Source of the DNA: Quercus robur
Taxonomy: Eukaryota > Streptophyta > Magnoliopsida > Fagales > Fagaceae
Direction of reading: 5' to 3'
Assembly (NCBI RefSeq): GCF_932294415.1
Contig: NC_065542.1
Span: forward strand, 451,501 to 515,500
DNA: 64,000 bases
Part shown: in pieces, positions 45,313 through 57,785 of the stretch
How the letters are laid out: each line of letters begins with the position of its first letter
How positions within the stretch are numbered: the first letter of the stretch is position 1
Notes under the pieces: model-generated
The model's database searches: none
What the model saw: only the letters and a program-made list of their open reading frames with translations
What the model was told of the DNA's origin: nothing
Position numbers and translations under genes: made by a program

Positions 45313-48300
45313 TATATAGAATCATAGATAGAGATATGTTTTGCTTCCACACATAAATACCTCTTAAGTTAAAAACTTTTCTTTGAAGAACCTACCATGT
45401 ATGCATTATTTTCCCTATACATTGGTGATACAAGTTGAATTATCACTTGTTAGTGCTTGTTGCTACTTTTGTAGCTCAATTTAAACTTAAAAATGGTTGG
45501 CTCCTCTTGTAGTATGTTAGCTTACACATAGTAGCCTATGTTAGAATTTTTTTTTCTAGTTGATATTTACAAATAGAAGGAATAATGCTACACAAGTATA
45601 AAAACAATCTGCTTTTCATGATAAGTTGAACAATCAAATCAAGATTTTTGCAATTCATATTTAGAGTTCTTAGAATGATGGAAAAGGTGGTTATTTTGAT
45701 AATTTTAATAAAGTATGATATGAAACATATAAAACTTATGCAACATCGGTGAACTAATAGAAAAACAATGATCTACTAGGGAAAGAAAATAAAAAGGATC
45801 ATCATTTTTGTTGACAAATGCATACCCGTCTCAGGTGTAATATTCCCTTGCTTACAATACAATGATACATTAAACAATAAATCACTTTCTTTCTTTTATG
45901 AGCCATGTAAATGAGATTGATGCTTATTGAAGCCTCTTTAATTGTCAAAAACCAACTAATATTCCTTCATGTTCTATTTACATGGTATCTCAAATTATTT
46001 ATGATCACATCTACTAGCTCATATGATAAAGTTTCCTAAGAACCTTTTGGCAAAAACCTCTACAATCAAGAATATTGGGCCAAATAAGTAGATCTGCTGC
46101 ACAAATATTAGTGTGGGATATCAATTTTATCTAGTGTAGGTTTCTTTAAAAAAATACCCGTAGTTTTGATATTTTCCTCTCTCCTCTTTTGCTGTAGGCA
46201 TTAAATCAGATATCTTGAGTAATTTTATCCTTGGATGCACATATATATGGAGAAAGTATTACAAAGGTTGTGTTCATCTAGTTTGACCTTTTATTTCCGA
46301 TTACGATCAGTCTTAATATGTCTTTAATACATCAATAAATCTCTAAAGTCACTCTCAATTTACTAGAAACATATAAGTAGGTGTTGTGGTCTACATTACA
46401 GGTTATAAACACATTTTGAATTGCATTTGGTCATGTTCCTTGGAGGAGAGGGGGTAGTTTTTTAAGTTTCATTGATTTTATAGATCTTTTAACTTTGAAC
46501 ATGGAGACAGAGTATTTTGAGGATCCATGATGATCCTTGTAGAAAGAGGAATAATTTGGTTGGAAGTTGGAATTATTGCATATTTCCTTCTTGGTCATTC
46601 AGCTTTACGCACAAGCTTCTTGGCTATTGCTATTTGTTGTTATGGATAAAATGGGGAAAAAAAATTATTAAGATTGTGCAAAAATCATAATTGTTCCTGA
46701 CAAAAAATGCGCTGAAAGTTGTAATTTGTTGACTACATTCATCAAGTTTTTATTGTTTTGAGGTCAATTAAGGTTTCCAATTAACACTTACCCAATTTTT
46801 TTTGACTTATTAGATATAAATTATCACGTGATTTTATTAATGTAATATACTAACAAATGGAAAAGGTTTGGCTCCAAATATGTTTAGAGTCAAACTTTGT
46901 CCCTAACAAAAATATCCTCACCTTATTAAGTAATTTACACATAAAAATTAATTTAAAATAAAATGACATCATGCCTACCCTTAAATTAATAGAGATCATG
47001 AAATGGAACCCTTTTATTTTGAGAAAAATGAAAATGATCATTTTTCCATTTGACATACTACAAGAAATCTTGATGTCGCATTATTTTATGATGAAAGCCT
47101 CGAATGTGGCTTGGACTCCTTATTCATCCATTAGGTCAGACATTCCATGTCAAGCCATAACTACTTAGCTTTTTCTCAGTTATCTGATCAATTCGTTTTG
47201 CCATCGCAGGTGTAAGATGATTTTTCCAGTCTCCAACCTTACCTTTCCTAAAATACATATTGTTTTTGAACTCGTATGTGTTGACTTCATCTTTCTTGAT
47301 TCCAATCTCCAATGTCATCACTCCATTTTTATTTACCTCTAAATTGGACATATTTTCAAAACTGCATAAATCTATAATCTTTTGCACCATACCTTGATCT
47401 TCTTCCTCCAAAGAGAAAGGATAACCAATAAATTGAGCTAATTTCTTTACCCAATATACAGTTTCATTAGTCAAATCTTCATACTTAATAAACAATATCC
47501 TCTCTGGTGATTCCAAACTTGCTCTCCAATACCCTAATATATGATCCCAAAATGGTCCACAAGAAAGTAATCCTTGACAAAATGACTCAAGTACATCCTC
47601 CTCAAGTACATCCTTCTCTCTGGTGATTCCAAGCTCGCTCTCAAATACCCTAGAAACATTCCTGTTGTAAAAGTGCCATATAGACACAAATACATCCTTT
47701 GGATCCCTGCATAAATAAACAATTTTACAACTAGAATTTATAATGGATTTTGGTAGGGAAGTGTAGGGAATGTGTGTAGACACAAGTGGAACATCTAGAC
47801 TCAATCTTTGTTGGCTTGAGCGAATATTAAACTCAATAAAGGGTACACAATCATGCGACAATCTTGAGAGTAAAGGATTTGTAGGCTCGCTTTCATAGGA
47901 TCGTGTCATTACGGCAAAAGCCAATGCCTTAAGCCAAGTTGTGCCACATTTTGGAAAACTACTCAAAATCACCTGGTTGGGTTGAGGCTTGAAATGTTCT
48001 TGAGCAAACAACATTCCTGGTAGATGGAATAAAGGGTACCAAAAACCTTCATACTGGTAGAAATCCATCGACCAAGAACCCTTTTTTATTGGGATGGTTG
48101 GCAAGATCTGTTTGAATTTATTGTCAGGTTCTAGATCAAACATATTCTCTTCTTTCTCAATACTTTTTGGAGCAGAGTTCATTTTGGAGGAAGAGGATTC
48201 CATTGGTAGAAAATAAAACTAGCTTGATCTAGTGTAAGTGACATGTATGCATGAAGGGGGAAGAACACCATTATATATAGGTAAATTGCAAGGAGAGTTC

Positions 48301-49973
48301 ATCATTTTAAGCCACTCATTTTAACTATGGAAAACCTCTATCTTTTACTTTTTCATCTTTCATCCTATCAACTCAAGTAAACATAGCATTAAAGCAAAAA
48401 TAGTCATCTCAAAGTTAGGCTCCGTGTTTTTCTGTCACAATTTTAAACTTAAACACATGATAACCAAAAATAGTTATTGAAGCAAATTTTGACAGCCAAG
48501 AATCATCATTTCAAGTCCTTCATTTTAACTATGAAAAACATTTATTTTATCTTTTTTCTTTTTCATTATTCCTCTTTTCACCCCCAAAAAACATAACATC
48601 AAAGCAAAGATAGTCATCTTAAAGATATGCTTCATGCTTATTTGCCACAACTATACACCTAAACACATGTTAGTCAGGAATGGTGATTGAAGCAAATTTT
48701 GAAAGTCAAAAATGACGAGAGACCACTGGATTAGGATACTAATAGTTTACCACCATCATTATACTAGAGACAAGGAAGAGCTATAAATTTGGTTTCTAAT
48801 TTCAACCATATAGCAATTTTGAAAAAGTCTTGACTGATAATGGGCTTGGGTCATTATTAACAATACCTATTGAAGGCCTATTCTAAAGGGAACCGAAATA
48901 TACATGGACTTGGGTATAAAAATACACAAAGTGTGAGAGATTGAGATTTTAACACAAAGTCACGCTACAATTTTCACTTAAAAGTCATGATAACTTTTAA
49001 AAGAGTGTACAATATGTCAATACACACAACACATTCTCTTACGCAATCTATCTATAATTCTATAGTATATATTCATGCAAGATGAAAAAAAAAATCATAT
49101 TCTTCATGGATGAAGAGATTGAAAGAGAAGTACCAAAAACTAAAAGAAATGAAAAGTAAGTATAATGGAAAATTTTAACACATTTAAAAAAAAAAAAAAT
49201 CTAATATGATGCCAAATTAAAATTACATGTCCATCCAATATCTTTTAGAGTTGTGGTGGTAGTTGATATTGTGGCAACAGCTTTCCATACCTATAAGAAA
49301 TAGATGTTTTTGACGGCATAATATTCTCATGTAACTTTATGATTATCTTCATGTAAAATTATTAGATATATAATGAATCTAATGTCGTATACTACAATGC
49401 AGATTGATTAGATCTGAGGCAAGTACTAATGAAGAAGAGGATGTTGATGGCAAAATGAAGAACGTTGAAGGAAAATGACAAAGATAAATAAGAATCTAAT
49501 TTGGATAAAAAGAATCTTTATTACAAGAGGATTTTTTTTTAAAATTTTTTATTTAATGTTTTGTCATTTTATTTTAAACTAACTTGGTTCAAAAATTTAA
49601 AAATTTTGATTAGATGAGACATGTGGCGTAAAATTAGACTCTTGAATTTCAATTTAAAATCTAATTGGATTTTCTCTTAGCTTTACTTACTAATATATAC
49701 ATATAGATGACTTATAAACTTGAATTGTTTTTAGTTCTTTAAAAAAAAAAGGCTCATAAATTAAACTCTAATTTTTACACATGTCGCAAAATTAAACTCT
49801 AATTAAAATCCAATTTTTACATTGAATTAACTCACTTGGTACAAAAATTTAAAAACTTAGATTAGATGGGATACGTGGTGCAAAATTAAACTCTAATTGA
49901 ATTACAATTTGAAATCTAATTGGATTTTCTCCTAGCTTTACTTATTATTATATATATAGAATGGTAGCCAATA
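45310..49973. repeat. Sulfotransferase block S1 (tandem duplication)
   Basis: Matches 58490-63575 in order and orientation, from tatatatagaatcatagata through the sulfotransferase gene to tggtagccaataatgtgggc. The copies differ by scattered substitutions and small indels. In S2 an insertion of about 430 bp near 63055 replaces a short stretch. Apart from the gene, no coding sequence was recognised in 45330-47130 or 48210-49970. Confidence 0.92.
47136..48203 (-). CDS. Cytosolic sulfotransferase (SOT family), copy 1
   Basis: Intronless, 355 aa from ATG 48203, usual for plant cytosolic SOTs. These enzymes move a sulfuryl group from PAPS to small hydroxylated substrates such as flavonols, brassinosteroids, desulfoglucosinolates or hydroxyjasmonate; the substrate here cannot be told. 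PAPS-binding motifs are complete: SSFPKCGTTWLKAL (5'-phosphosulfate loop), YLCRDPKDVFVS (3'-phosphate binding) and RKGKVGDWKNHLTP. The catalytic His lies in STHIPYTSLP. KYEDL, FIGYPFS and the terminal LTWNV are also typical. A TATA-like tatatataat lies about 70 bp upstream (near 48275). I count 10 amino acid differences from the copy at 60324-61391. Looks intact. Confidence 0.95.
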   Translation of the reverse strand: MESSSSKMNSAPKSIEKEENMFDLEPDNKFKQILPTIPIKKGSWSMDFYQYEGFWYPLFHLPGMLFAQEHFKPQPNQVILSSFPKCGTTWLKALAFAVMTRSYESEPTNPLLSRLSHDCVPFIEFNIRSSQQRLSLDVPLVSTHIPYTSLPKSIINSSCKIVYLCRDPKDVFVSIWHFYNRNVSRVFESELGITREKDVLEEDVLESFCQGLLSCGPFWDHILGYWRASLESPERILFIKYEDLTNETVYWVKKLAQFIGYPFSLEEEDQGMVQKIIDLCSFENMSNLEVNKNGVMTLEIGIKKDEVNTYEFKNNMYFRKGKVGDWKNHLTPAMAKRIDQITEKKLSSYGLTWNV

Positions 49974-50340
49974 ATGTGGGCCTGTGGATCATTATTCCTA
50001 TCATTCTTGCTTAATGGTCTTTACTTTACTACTTTCTTTCTCCACCTTTTTCATAATGTTGAGTTTCTTCTGCCATTAGGTCCTTTTGTTAAAATTGGGC
50101 ATCAACAATATGTAACAGCATTTCTGTGGACGACAACCTTTAATCTCCTCAAAATGGAAATGATTCATGCATCATTTTTAGGATGATGATTTGTGCACAC
50201 ATAATTTGGAATAAGGAAGTATATTAATTAGAAAAGTACAATTTACATGCATCAAGAGTTTCTTCTCATGTTTGTCAAGGCATATCCATTATTTTCAACA
50301 TAAAAAATGGAGGATGTCTAAACACAAGAGAATGGACTCT
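49974..50340. other. Spacer between S1 and P2
   Basis: About 370 bp with no recognised gene. It is the junction between the first sulfotransferase block and the displaced GDPD-promoter segment. Confidence 0.5.
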
Positions 50341-50998
50341 TGGTGTTGGTGCGGAAACGTCAAAGGATGACAAGTAGAAGAGGTGGAGCTTCTTTTCCAC
50401 TTTCACTCAACAAAACGACTACCCGTTTTTTAAAAGTCAAAACAGATGTTGTTTATATATTGGGATGGTCGTGTTTTTTTTTCTATTGGTCTAATCCTCA
50501 TCTTTGATGGTCTTATCTAATGGCATCAAGAAATAATCTTTGGTGTTTTCTCCATCAAAGATTGTTCGTGTTCCTGTCTGCCTGCCCAGGTTGTAAAAAA
50601 ATTATCTTTGTATCATCAACTCAGCATGCTCTAGAGCTTACCTAGTGAAACTTTTGTACTAGTCGGTTTAGTGCGATATTTGGATCAGGTTGTTGAATTT
50701 GAAATTGGTACTTTTTTTTTTTTATGAACGAGAAGGGGGGGCGGGGGCGACTATATGTGACTAACCCCCCAAGGTGTGACCTAATATGGGCACCCTCCAG
50801 CTAGGAAATGTTGGATTGAGCCATAGTTACTGTGACCGGGGTGTCACAGACCTCACCCTAGCACCCCAAGAGAGCCAGTAGGAGAGGCGCAATGCAAGCT
50901 AGGAACCCTCCTCCCACACGGTACCCGCCACGACTCGAACAAGGGACCTTGTGCTTGCATGTGGAATCTCTCCCAACTGGGCCACCCCTTCTAGGGCA
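50341..50998. repeat. Duplicated promoter-derived segment P2
   Basis: Copy of the GDPD upstream region (P1) without the Mutator-like element. It is followed by no GDPD coding sequence. It keeps the single aggatgaca target at 50364-50372 and the full SINE. Confidence 0.88.
50715..50998 (-). mobile_element. tRNA-derived SINE, copy 3, full length
   Basis: 284 bp between 15-bp target duplications tgaaattggtacttt (50700-50714 and 50999-51013). On the minus strand it opens with an A-box-like tggcccagttggg, then a B-box-like ttgttcgagtcg about 35 bp on, and ends in an A-run. This is the reference copy for the other two. Confidence 0.92.
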
Positions 50999-51013
50999 TG
51001 AAATTGGTACTTT

Positions 51014-51519
51014 ACCTTCTAAGTATTAGATAAAATCAACACAATAAATTATCTGATATAACTCATGCCAATTATCTGGATATAGCTAACGTTACATTCT
51101 TTCATGAAAAAAAAAGAAAGATGTAGCATGATCAAGCTGATCATTATCCAACACCTAGTGGAAGTCTTTGTTCAAACTCATTCAAGCAGATCTTGATAAT
51201 TTGCTAAAACTAGCTTGTATAGCTGGATGTAATTTTTTTTTTTTTAGAGAAGACATTATGCTAGTATATTTGTGGATTAGCTATATATTTTATGTCCTTT
51301 ATTTTTCATCCTTGTTTGTAAAACTTGGAAATTATTTTCTCATTGGTGCTCTGTTGTCATTTAGTTTCCTAATTTGAACTCATTGGCACATCCGCACATA
51401 TACACAACATAGGTCTATCCCTGTCCAAAAGGCTCTCCAAGACATAGAGAAACGATTAGAAGATCTAGTGGCAAAGAGCAATATGTGATTAGTTCATCAT
51501 GTCATTTTTGGACATTTAC
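51014..51519. other. Intergenic, no gene seen
   Basis: AT-rich spacer after the SINE. Nothing recognised. Confidence 0.5.
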
Positions 51520-52475
51520 ACTGTATTTGGTTAGGGTGATAATAGGAAGGATGGAAAACAATGTTTTTCATTGTTTGGAAAAAGAAGGAAAATGCTAAGG
51601 ATGGAAAATCCGGGAGAAAATTTTCTCTCCCGGGCCCACAATTTACATACTCCCAAATCGGGAGGAAAATTGTGGGGAGAAAAGTGCTCTCACTATGGAA
51701 TTACACAAATGCCCTCTCCCACCTACTCTCTTCACAAACACAACGGCTGTTCTGGAATCAAGTAAAAAAAAAAAAAAAAACAAAGAGTGAGAGCTGGAGA
51801 AAAAAAAGAGAGAATGAGTGCACTAGTTGGAATGTTCTTGAATGAGGGAGAAAAAGAAAGAAAAGAAGGGGGAGATAAAGAGATAAGAACAAACGTGTTT
51901 GGAGGAAGAAAAAAAAAAAAAAGAGCGAGAGTTGGAGAAAAAAGAGAGAGAATGAGAGCACTTCTTGAATGAGGGAGAAAAAGAAAGAAAAGAAGGGGGA
52001 GATAAAGAGATAAGGACAAACGTGTATGGAGAAAAAAAAAACGTATGGATGAAATGAAATGAGAGAAAGGAGAAATAATATAAAGAATAAAAAATCCTAA
52101 TTGAGAAATGTTACCACAATATTTTCACAATAAATTTTAAGTAACAGATTGTTATTAGTTAATATTGGTAAGTAAAAAAATAATTTCAGTGGTAGGTTCA
52201 AATTAGAACTAGTAACAACTTTTTACATAAATTTTGTTGTGAAAGTATTGCAAAAAATGTTGTGAACATAACACTTCTTATCGAAAAGTATAATTGTTGG
52301 TAAATTTTATATTATTTAATGAGTACAAATAAATCTATTTCTTACCTATTATGTAACAAGAGAATAATTGTCAATTTATATAAATTACATTTTCTATCCT
52401 CCCACTTTTCTTTTCAACCAAACAAAAGAGTTTTCCACCCTCTCACTTTTTCACTCCTCCAACCAAACAGACTCT
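51520..52475. mobile_element. TIR element (hAT-like MITE type), with nested MITE
   Basis: The left end ctgtatttggttaggg is inverted at the right as ccaaccaaacagactct. The interior is purine-rich, with ggatggaaaa repeats, a 127-bp tandem repeat (around 51844 and 51971, gagggagaaaaagaaag) and a nested foldback MITE at 52107-52272. No transposase. I associate this repeat with Fagaceae genomes, from memory. Confidence 0.6.
52107..52272. mobile_element. Foldback MITE nested in the TIR element
   Basis: About 165 bp. gttaccacaatattttcaca at the left is inverted at the right (ttgtgaaagtattgc...gttgtgaacataac). The middle includes gattgttattagtta/ctagtaacaac. Non-coding. Confidence 0.75.
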
Positions 52476-52476
52476 T

Positions 52477-52590
52477 AGGGGTCCGTTTGGTTGGAGGAGT
52501 GGAAAAGTGGAAGGATGGAAAATATTTAGTTTTTCCTCGTGTGTGTTTGGTTGGAGGGATGGAAAAGTGGGAGGGTGGAAAACTATTTTG
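52477..52590. mobile_element. Fragment of the same TIR family, abutting head to head
   Basis: ggtccgtttggttggaggag mirrors the end of the preceding element. The ggatggaaaa units then recur twice. Partial copy. Confidence 0.55.
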
Positions 52591-53599
52591 AGCAAAGGAT
52601 AAGGTTTCTTCCTTCTTTTGCTTCTTTACCTTTACAAAATTTTGCCTAGTTATAGAGCTTCTTAGTATCCATGTAGGTTTCCTTTCCTCATTGATCCAAA
52701 TACTTGTATTTCATTGAATGAAAGTGCTAAGCATGAAGCTTAGTCTTATTTTCAGATCTCGTTTGAGCAAACTTGTTGATAATGGATGCCTCAACTATGT
52801 ATTCTCATTTATTGAGTGTGATTATTGTTGCAAAGGTGATTCTTTCTTTAAAATTATTTATGTTATCCCTTAATGAGGCAGTCCAAAGTAGTATGTATTG
52901 TTTTTATGGTCACAATTAGCCATAAGCTACAAGATTCTTAAAGTGCCAGTAGATTTGTATAGTAGCATACTTGTTTGAAACTCTTTATGAAATGCCATGC
53001 TTGCTCCTAGATGCATAAACATGTCAAGACCTCTTTGTGTATTTTAGTGTATTACATCAAAATATAAGCAATGTCAGAAACAATTGATTATCCCGTAGGA
53101 AATGATGTTATAGTTTCGCGCATTAAATTTGAAATATATTTTTTTAGCCTGAGTAATATATGAAATTTTGATCAGATGATAATTAAATAAATGGGTATGA
53201 TCAAGTTATATACAGACAGCCTACAGAGGAATTACAGGATAAAACCTATTATTTTGCCAAGGGCCTTGTAGTTTAATTAGCATCTCCCATGCACAAAGTA
53301 CTTAAGGATAGGAGGAAAATGGGTTCTCGTTGTGGGGTTAACATATTATAAATTACATAGATATTCTTTTTTTAACATATTTTAGTTACCTTGGTTGAAT
53401 TGATCATTGAAACTTCACATTAGACTATGGACTATCTCATTGTTGATTTCCACACACAACACACAAGTTTATGTTCAATAAATGCCATATTCATTTGTGT
53501 GATTGTACTTGATGAAATGTGTTTTCACATGCTCAATCTTTGTTGATTCAAGCACAAAAAGATTTTTGAGTGTTTTAGGTGTTTTTGGAAAGTATTTTG
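52591..53599. other. Intergenic, no gene seen
   Basis: AT-rich spacer with no recognised feature. Confidence 0.5.
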
Positions 53600-56500
53600 T
53601 TCTAAAAAAACTGAAAATTTCAAAAATCATTTTTGCCCTGTTTTGGCAACTCAGTTGCGGGTAAGTTAAGTCGCATGCCACAATCGCGAGCACGCATGTC
53701 AATTTTGGCGACTTGTTCGCGAGTGGAAGGTCCAGTCGCGAGAGTTACACAGAGATTTTCGCGGCTCAGCTCGCGACTCCCTTGCGGGTAGACCTTCCAG
53801 TCGCGAAAAACACTTAGAAAATTTTTCAAAATTTTGTCTTTGAATGTTTTGGCGGCTTGACCTGGCGTCTTGTTGGCGACTCACTTCAGTCGTGAAAAAC
53901 GCGTGTTTGGCAAAAACAGGGGCAGTTTTTAAATCTTTTTCAGTTTTCCCTCGAAGTTTTTGTGACTGTTCACTTACTCTCTCAATTGTTCTTACCCAAA
54001 CACTTCGTGTCTCCATTTACAAACTCCATTGTTGCACTTGTTCACCTTCAAATCTTCAAAAAACAAGGTATGGGCTCTTATTCTCTCACCTCATATCTCT
54101 TATTTTGATCTTCATTTTTTGTGAATATTTGTATTGGTGTGTTTGATTTTTGTTATGGGTTTGTTTCGGTGTTTTTGGGATTGTTCTTGTTTGGATTATG
54201 TAAGAAATTGTTCCCATGCAAATTTTTGTTCAGTTGTTGGTTTCTTTTACCCATTCTGCTTGAACCTAATTCGTATGGGTCTTTTGTGATATCTGATCTT
54301 TCATTTGTGGTGAATCTGGTTTGTTGTCTCTGTCTGCTATGTGATTAAAGTAGCTCATGATTAGTTGCATTTAGCACCGTATCATGTCTTTTCATGTGGT
54401 GTATGCACTATTTGTGGGGCTGGTGTGTTTGCATAATATTGTCATTGCATAATATTGTCCTCATTACTCTCTGATTGTGTCCATACTATGTGGTATTTGT
54501 TTCTCCAGATTGCTCATTTTTATTTACTATGACATAATCCCTGATGTTTATAATTCTATCTATTGTGCTATCTGTTTGTTGTGGCCTCTTCTGCTTGATT
54601 ACAGATGGCTCCCTCAATTCCGAAGAAGAAAACTCCTGCAAAGAAGGTTGAAAAACGATTGAAAATAGGTTATGATCTGTTTAGGTTTGTTCAACACTTT
54701 GAGAGATACAAAGATTCTTTCATGAAGGGAACCATAATTCAAGAGAGATTTGTGGATCTAGTGGACTTAAAGGACACATTTATTCCCACCTGTTTTGAGG
54801 GCAGAGGTTGGGAAAAGTTGTTAAGTGGATTACCAGGTGTGTGTGAGCCTCTGATAAGAGAATTTTACTCTAATGTGAAGATTAGGGAAGATGAGTTAGA
54901 TTGTTGGGTACGAGGGCATGAATTCACTCTAGATGCCCATGATATTGATGAGGTCCTTGGTCTTGAGGGTTTAGAGGAGCATGAGCTTACCAACTACAAA
55001 GACAGGATGTTGTCTTTAGAAACTGTCCAAAACTGCATTGGTGGACAGAGAGAAGGGAAATGTCTCAATACCACAACTTTTCCAGTTGACATGAGGTGCC
55101 TCACCATCATCATGATGAACAACTTGTATCCTGTGAAGAAGCTCACTACAATCAACAATGCCAGAGCCATTTTTCTTATGGAACTCAAGGAGAAAACATT
55201 CATTGATATCAGCTCTCATATATTTGATACAATAATGGATGAGACCAGAACAACTTCCCGAGCTAAGCTGGTTTTTCCTAGCCTTCTCATGCGGATTTTC
55301 AGAGCAAAAGGAATTCCAATTCCTCAAGACCTCAGCCTAATGCCAACACCCTTAGCAATCAACAAGCAAACCATCATACAGATACAAGTCTGGCTTCCGG
55401 GCGATGTAGATGAAGAGGGGGCTGATCAAGAAGAAGGTGATCCAATGGATACTGAAGTAGAGGCTGCAGGACAGTCATCCACACCCAGAAGAAGAGCAAA
55501 GAGGAACAGGGCTTCTACCTCAACAGCTGCACCTCCAGATGCATTTCAGGTCATCCTGGAAAGACTTGATGGACTTAGAGATGTCTAGACAGTACAGTCT
55601 GAGAGGATGGCAGCCATGCAGGATCAGCTTGATATTCTCTCCGCAAAACTTGACAGCTTCACCACACATCATAGGCAGTGACCCTTTGGCCATTCCGGTC
55701 AAAAAGGGGGAGATGTTGAGGGGGAGCAGTCAAAAACACTTGAAACTCTGTTTATGTTTTTGATAATCTGTTGTTTATGGGTTTGATACATTGTGGTTTT
55801 AGTGCATGTTTGTTCCTAACTCTTAACACATGGTTGGTTTTGAAACTGGGTTTACTTTATATATATATTATTGATGTTATTCAGTATATATTGTGTTTTG
55901 TACCCATGTTGCTTATGTAAGCTTTTAGGGTTATGTTTTATACATATTTGTAGGCTTTATGGTCTGTACCATGCTTTATGCAGCCTTTTTATGCTTTGTT
56001 TAAATCAGTACTTCTATCTAAATGTCATGCATTTTCTTTTAAGTACTGTCACTCTTGTGCCCTTGTAGGATTGTTCCTAGATGCATATACTTAGTGTATT
56101 ATGCATTGGTTGAGTGTTGGGCATACAAGTAACTTGCATTGTTCTTGTTTGCTTGTATGTTCAAGTGTTCATTCCAAGTGTGAATGAGCATTGTGTTCAC
56201 TACCTTGTAGTGATTACTTGGTTGATCAAGCCATGGTTTGTCTCTTAACTCCATCTTTGCTTGATCACATATTGCCTGTTTCATACGCATTTCATGCTTT
56301 TCTGCATACAATGATCATGGTGTATTGTTGTGTTTCAGGAGTTTCATGTTCATATGATTCAAGTGCTTCACAGCTTCTAGAGTTAGGTGTGAGTGAGTTT
56401 TGCTCAACTGTTTCCAACTCACATGTTAAGTCTAGAGTATGTTTTAGGGTTTTGTCACGGAATAGCCAAAGGGGGAGATTGTAAGGTTGAATTTAATCAA

Positions 56501-57515
56501 CCATTCTGTTGGCTTTATTCCGTATCAAATTTGCTTGTATTTCAGCATTTAGCAACCCTGTATTTAGGTGGGTTTGTTGTAAGGGTAGTGAGTGAGATAG
56601 AGTGTTGAATGCTCAAGAGTGTGCAAGCCGCCAGATGCAGCACACGTGCCTAGCATGCCAGAAGTTGAACCGTCTTGCTAGCTGGAGCATTACATGAGAA
56701 ATAGGACAACTGGCCATTCGGTTATCTCGCGACTCAATCAAGTCGCGAGGCTAAGCCGCGAGCTAACCCTGTTTTGAAAAACCTGACTTTTCACATTCCT
56801 TTCTCACCCTAGTATATATATACCCCTTATACCCACAAATGAAAGAGAGCTTCCAAAGAGAATTTTGAAAGAGAAACCCTAGAGTAAAACAAGATTGATT
56901 CATCTACAATCTTTACATAAAAGTCTCTTCAAATTCCTCAACTCTCTTCCTCTCCATTGTCAAATCCTTGAGAGGCATTTTACCAAAACCTTGTTCTCAC
57001 CATATTCATTATTGTGAGAGGGCTGTTTGGTGTTCTGGGAAGCAGTTAGGAAGGAACCAATCCACATTGGTTGATGCTATGGTCAAGTAGCGGAATCCGG
57101 GAAGCTAGAAAAGAAAAAGGTTCGGCACAACCTCGTTGGAGCAAGAAGCTTGGAGGGCTTAGGTGCACTGGGTAGATTAGGCTTGGAGGGTCTATTGCTG
57201 TTCATGTATCCCAACTACATTTTCTAGTGGATTGTTTACCGCTTAGAGGGCGGCGGAGAGGTTTTACGCCGAGGGCTTCGGTTTCCTCTTCAATAACACA
57301 TCGCGTGTTGTCCTTGTGTTTGCATCTTCCTTCCCTTTTATCTTTGTCTTTTATTATTTGCTGTGGGTTGTGATTTTAATTTGGCTTAGATAGTTTTCCA
57401 ATTCTGTTCTATAGCTTTTGTTCATTTTCTGCACACTAGTTGTTTGACATAAAGCTTGAATTGGTTAATTTGTAAATTGGGGGCCTAAACGTTCAAGGGT
57501 GTTTTATACACATAT
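53600..57515 (+). mobile_element. Degraded LTR-retroelement-related locus
   Basis: The right part has LTR-element hallmarks: a polypurine-like caaagggggagat followed by TGTAAGG at 56480, a TATA-like tatatatatacccc near 56813, and a probable LTR running to a CA at about 57514. Both the left part (53640-53890) and the LTR carry cgcgact...agtcgcgag phrases, suggesting one origin. A left LTR matching the right one was not found, and no gag-pol domain was recognised. The locus is therefore partial or non-autonomous and looks broken. It carries the ORF at 54605-55588. Confidence 0.55.
54605..55588 (+). CDS. 'Putative plant transposon protein'-type ORF
   Basis: A 327-residue frame from ATG 54605, preceded by a leader that looks spliced (aacaag|gtatggg at about 54066 to gattacag|atg at 54604). 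It starts with a Lys-rich basic stretch (PKKKTPAKKVEKRLK), then has RFVDLVDLKDTFIPTCFEGR, GWEKLLSGLPGVCEPLIREF, VRGHEFTLDAHDIDEVLGL, INNARAIFLMELKEKTFIDI and SLLMRIFRAKGIPIP. Acidic and Ser/Arg-rich residues follow. This resembles the large plant family labelled 'putative plant transposon protein domain', found inside or beside LTR elements; its function is unknown to me. It sits within the degraded retroelement locus and is probably element-derived rather than a host gene. Confidence 0.6.
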   Translation: MAPSIPKKKTPAKKVEKRLKIGYDLFRFVQHFERYKDSFMKGTIIQERFVDLVDLKDTFIPTCFEGRGWEKLLSGLPGVCEPLIREFYSNVKIREDELDCWVRGHEFTLDAHDIDEVLGLEGLEEHELTNYKDRMLSLETVQNCIGGQREGKCLNTTTFPVDMRCLTIIMMNNLYPVKKLTTINNARAIFLMELKEKTFIDISSHIFDTIMDETRTTSRAKLVFPSLLMRIFRAKGIPIPQDLSLMPTPLAINKQTIIQIQVWLPGDVDEEGADQEEGDPMDTEVEAAGQSSTPRRRAKRNRASTSTAAPPDAFQVILERLDGLRDV

Positions 57516-57750
57516 TGAACTCTCAAAATAAAATAAAATAATAAAACCTCACACAAAAATTGAAGATATACATTTTTGGATAAATTGGATCAGTGGAACC
57601 GTTCCCTAAACAGGCATAGTATTGTTGATGACAACTATGTCAATTTAAAATTTTATTATGAAAATAAAATGAAATATTGATCAACAAAGCAGATACAATA
57701 AGTTGATGACAAAAGTCATTGTCAAAAAATCACTACCTATAAATTATTGA

Positions 57751-57785
<35 letters not shown>

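Noticed and set aside
46850-47056. Small minus-strand ORF conserved downstream of both sulfotransferases (also 60038-60244)
   Set aside because: Its conservation is explained by recent duplication of the whole block; the sequence is AT-rich with no domain.
50940-50998. A tRNA gene (A- and B-box-like sequence)
   Set aside because: The boxes belong to the 5' end of a SINE with target duplications; no cloverleaf acceptor pairing was seen.
51561-52019. Small proteins on either strand around the purine-rich repeats
   Set aside because: Low-complexity GAGA/AAAG sequence inside a TIR element.
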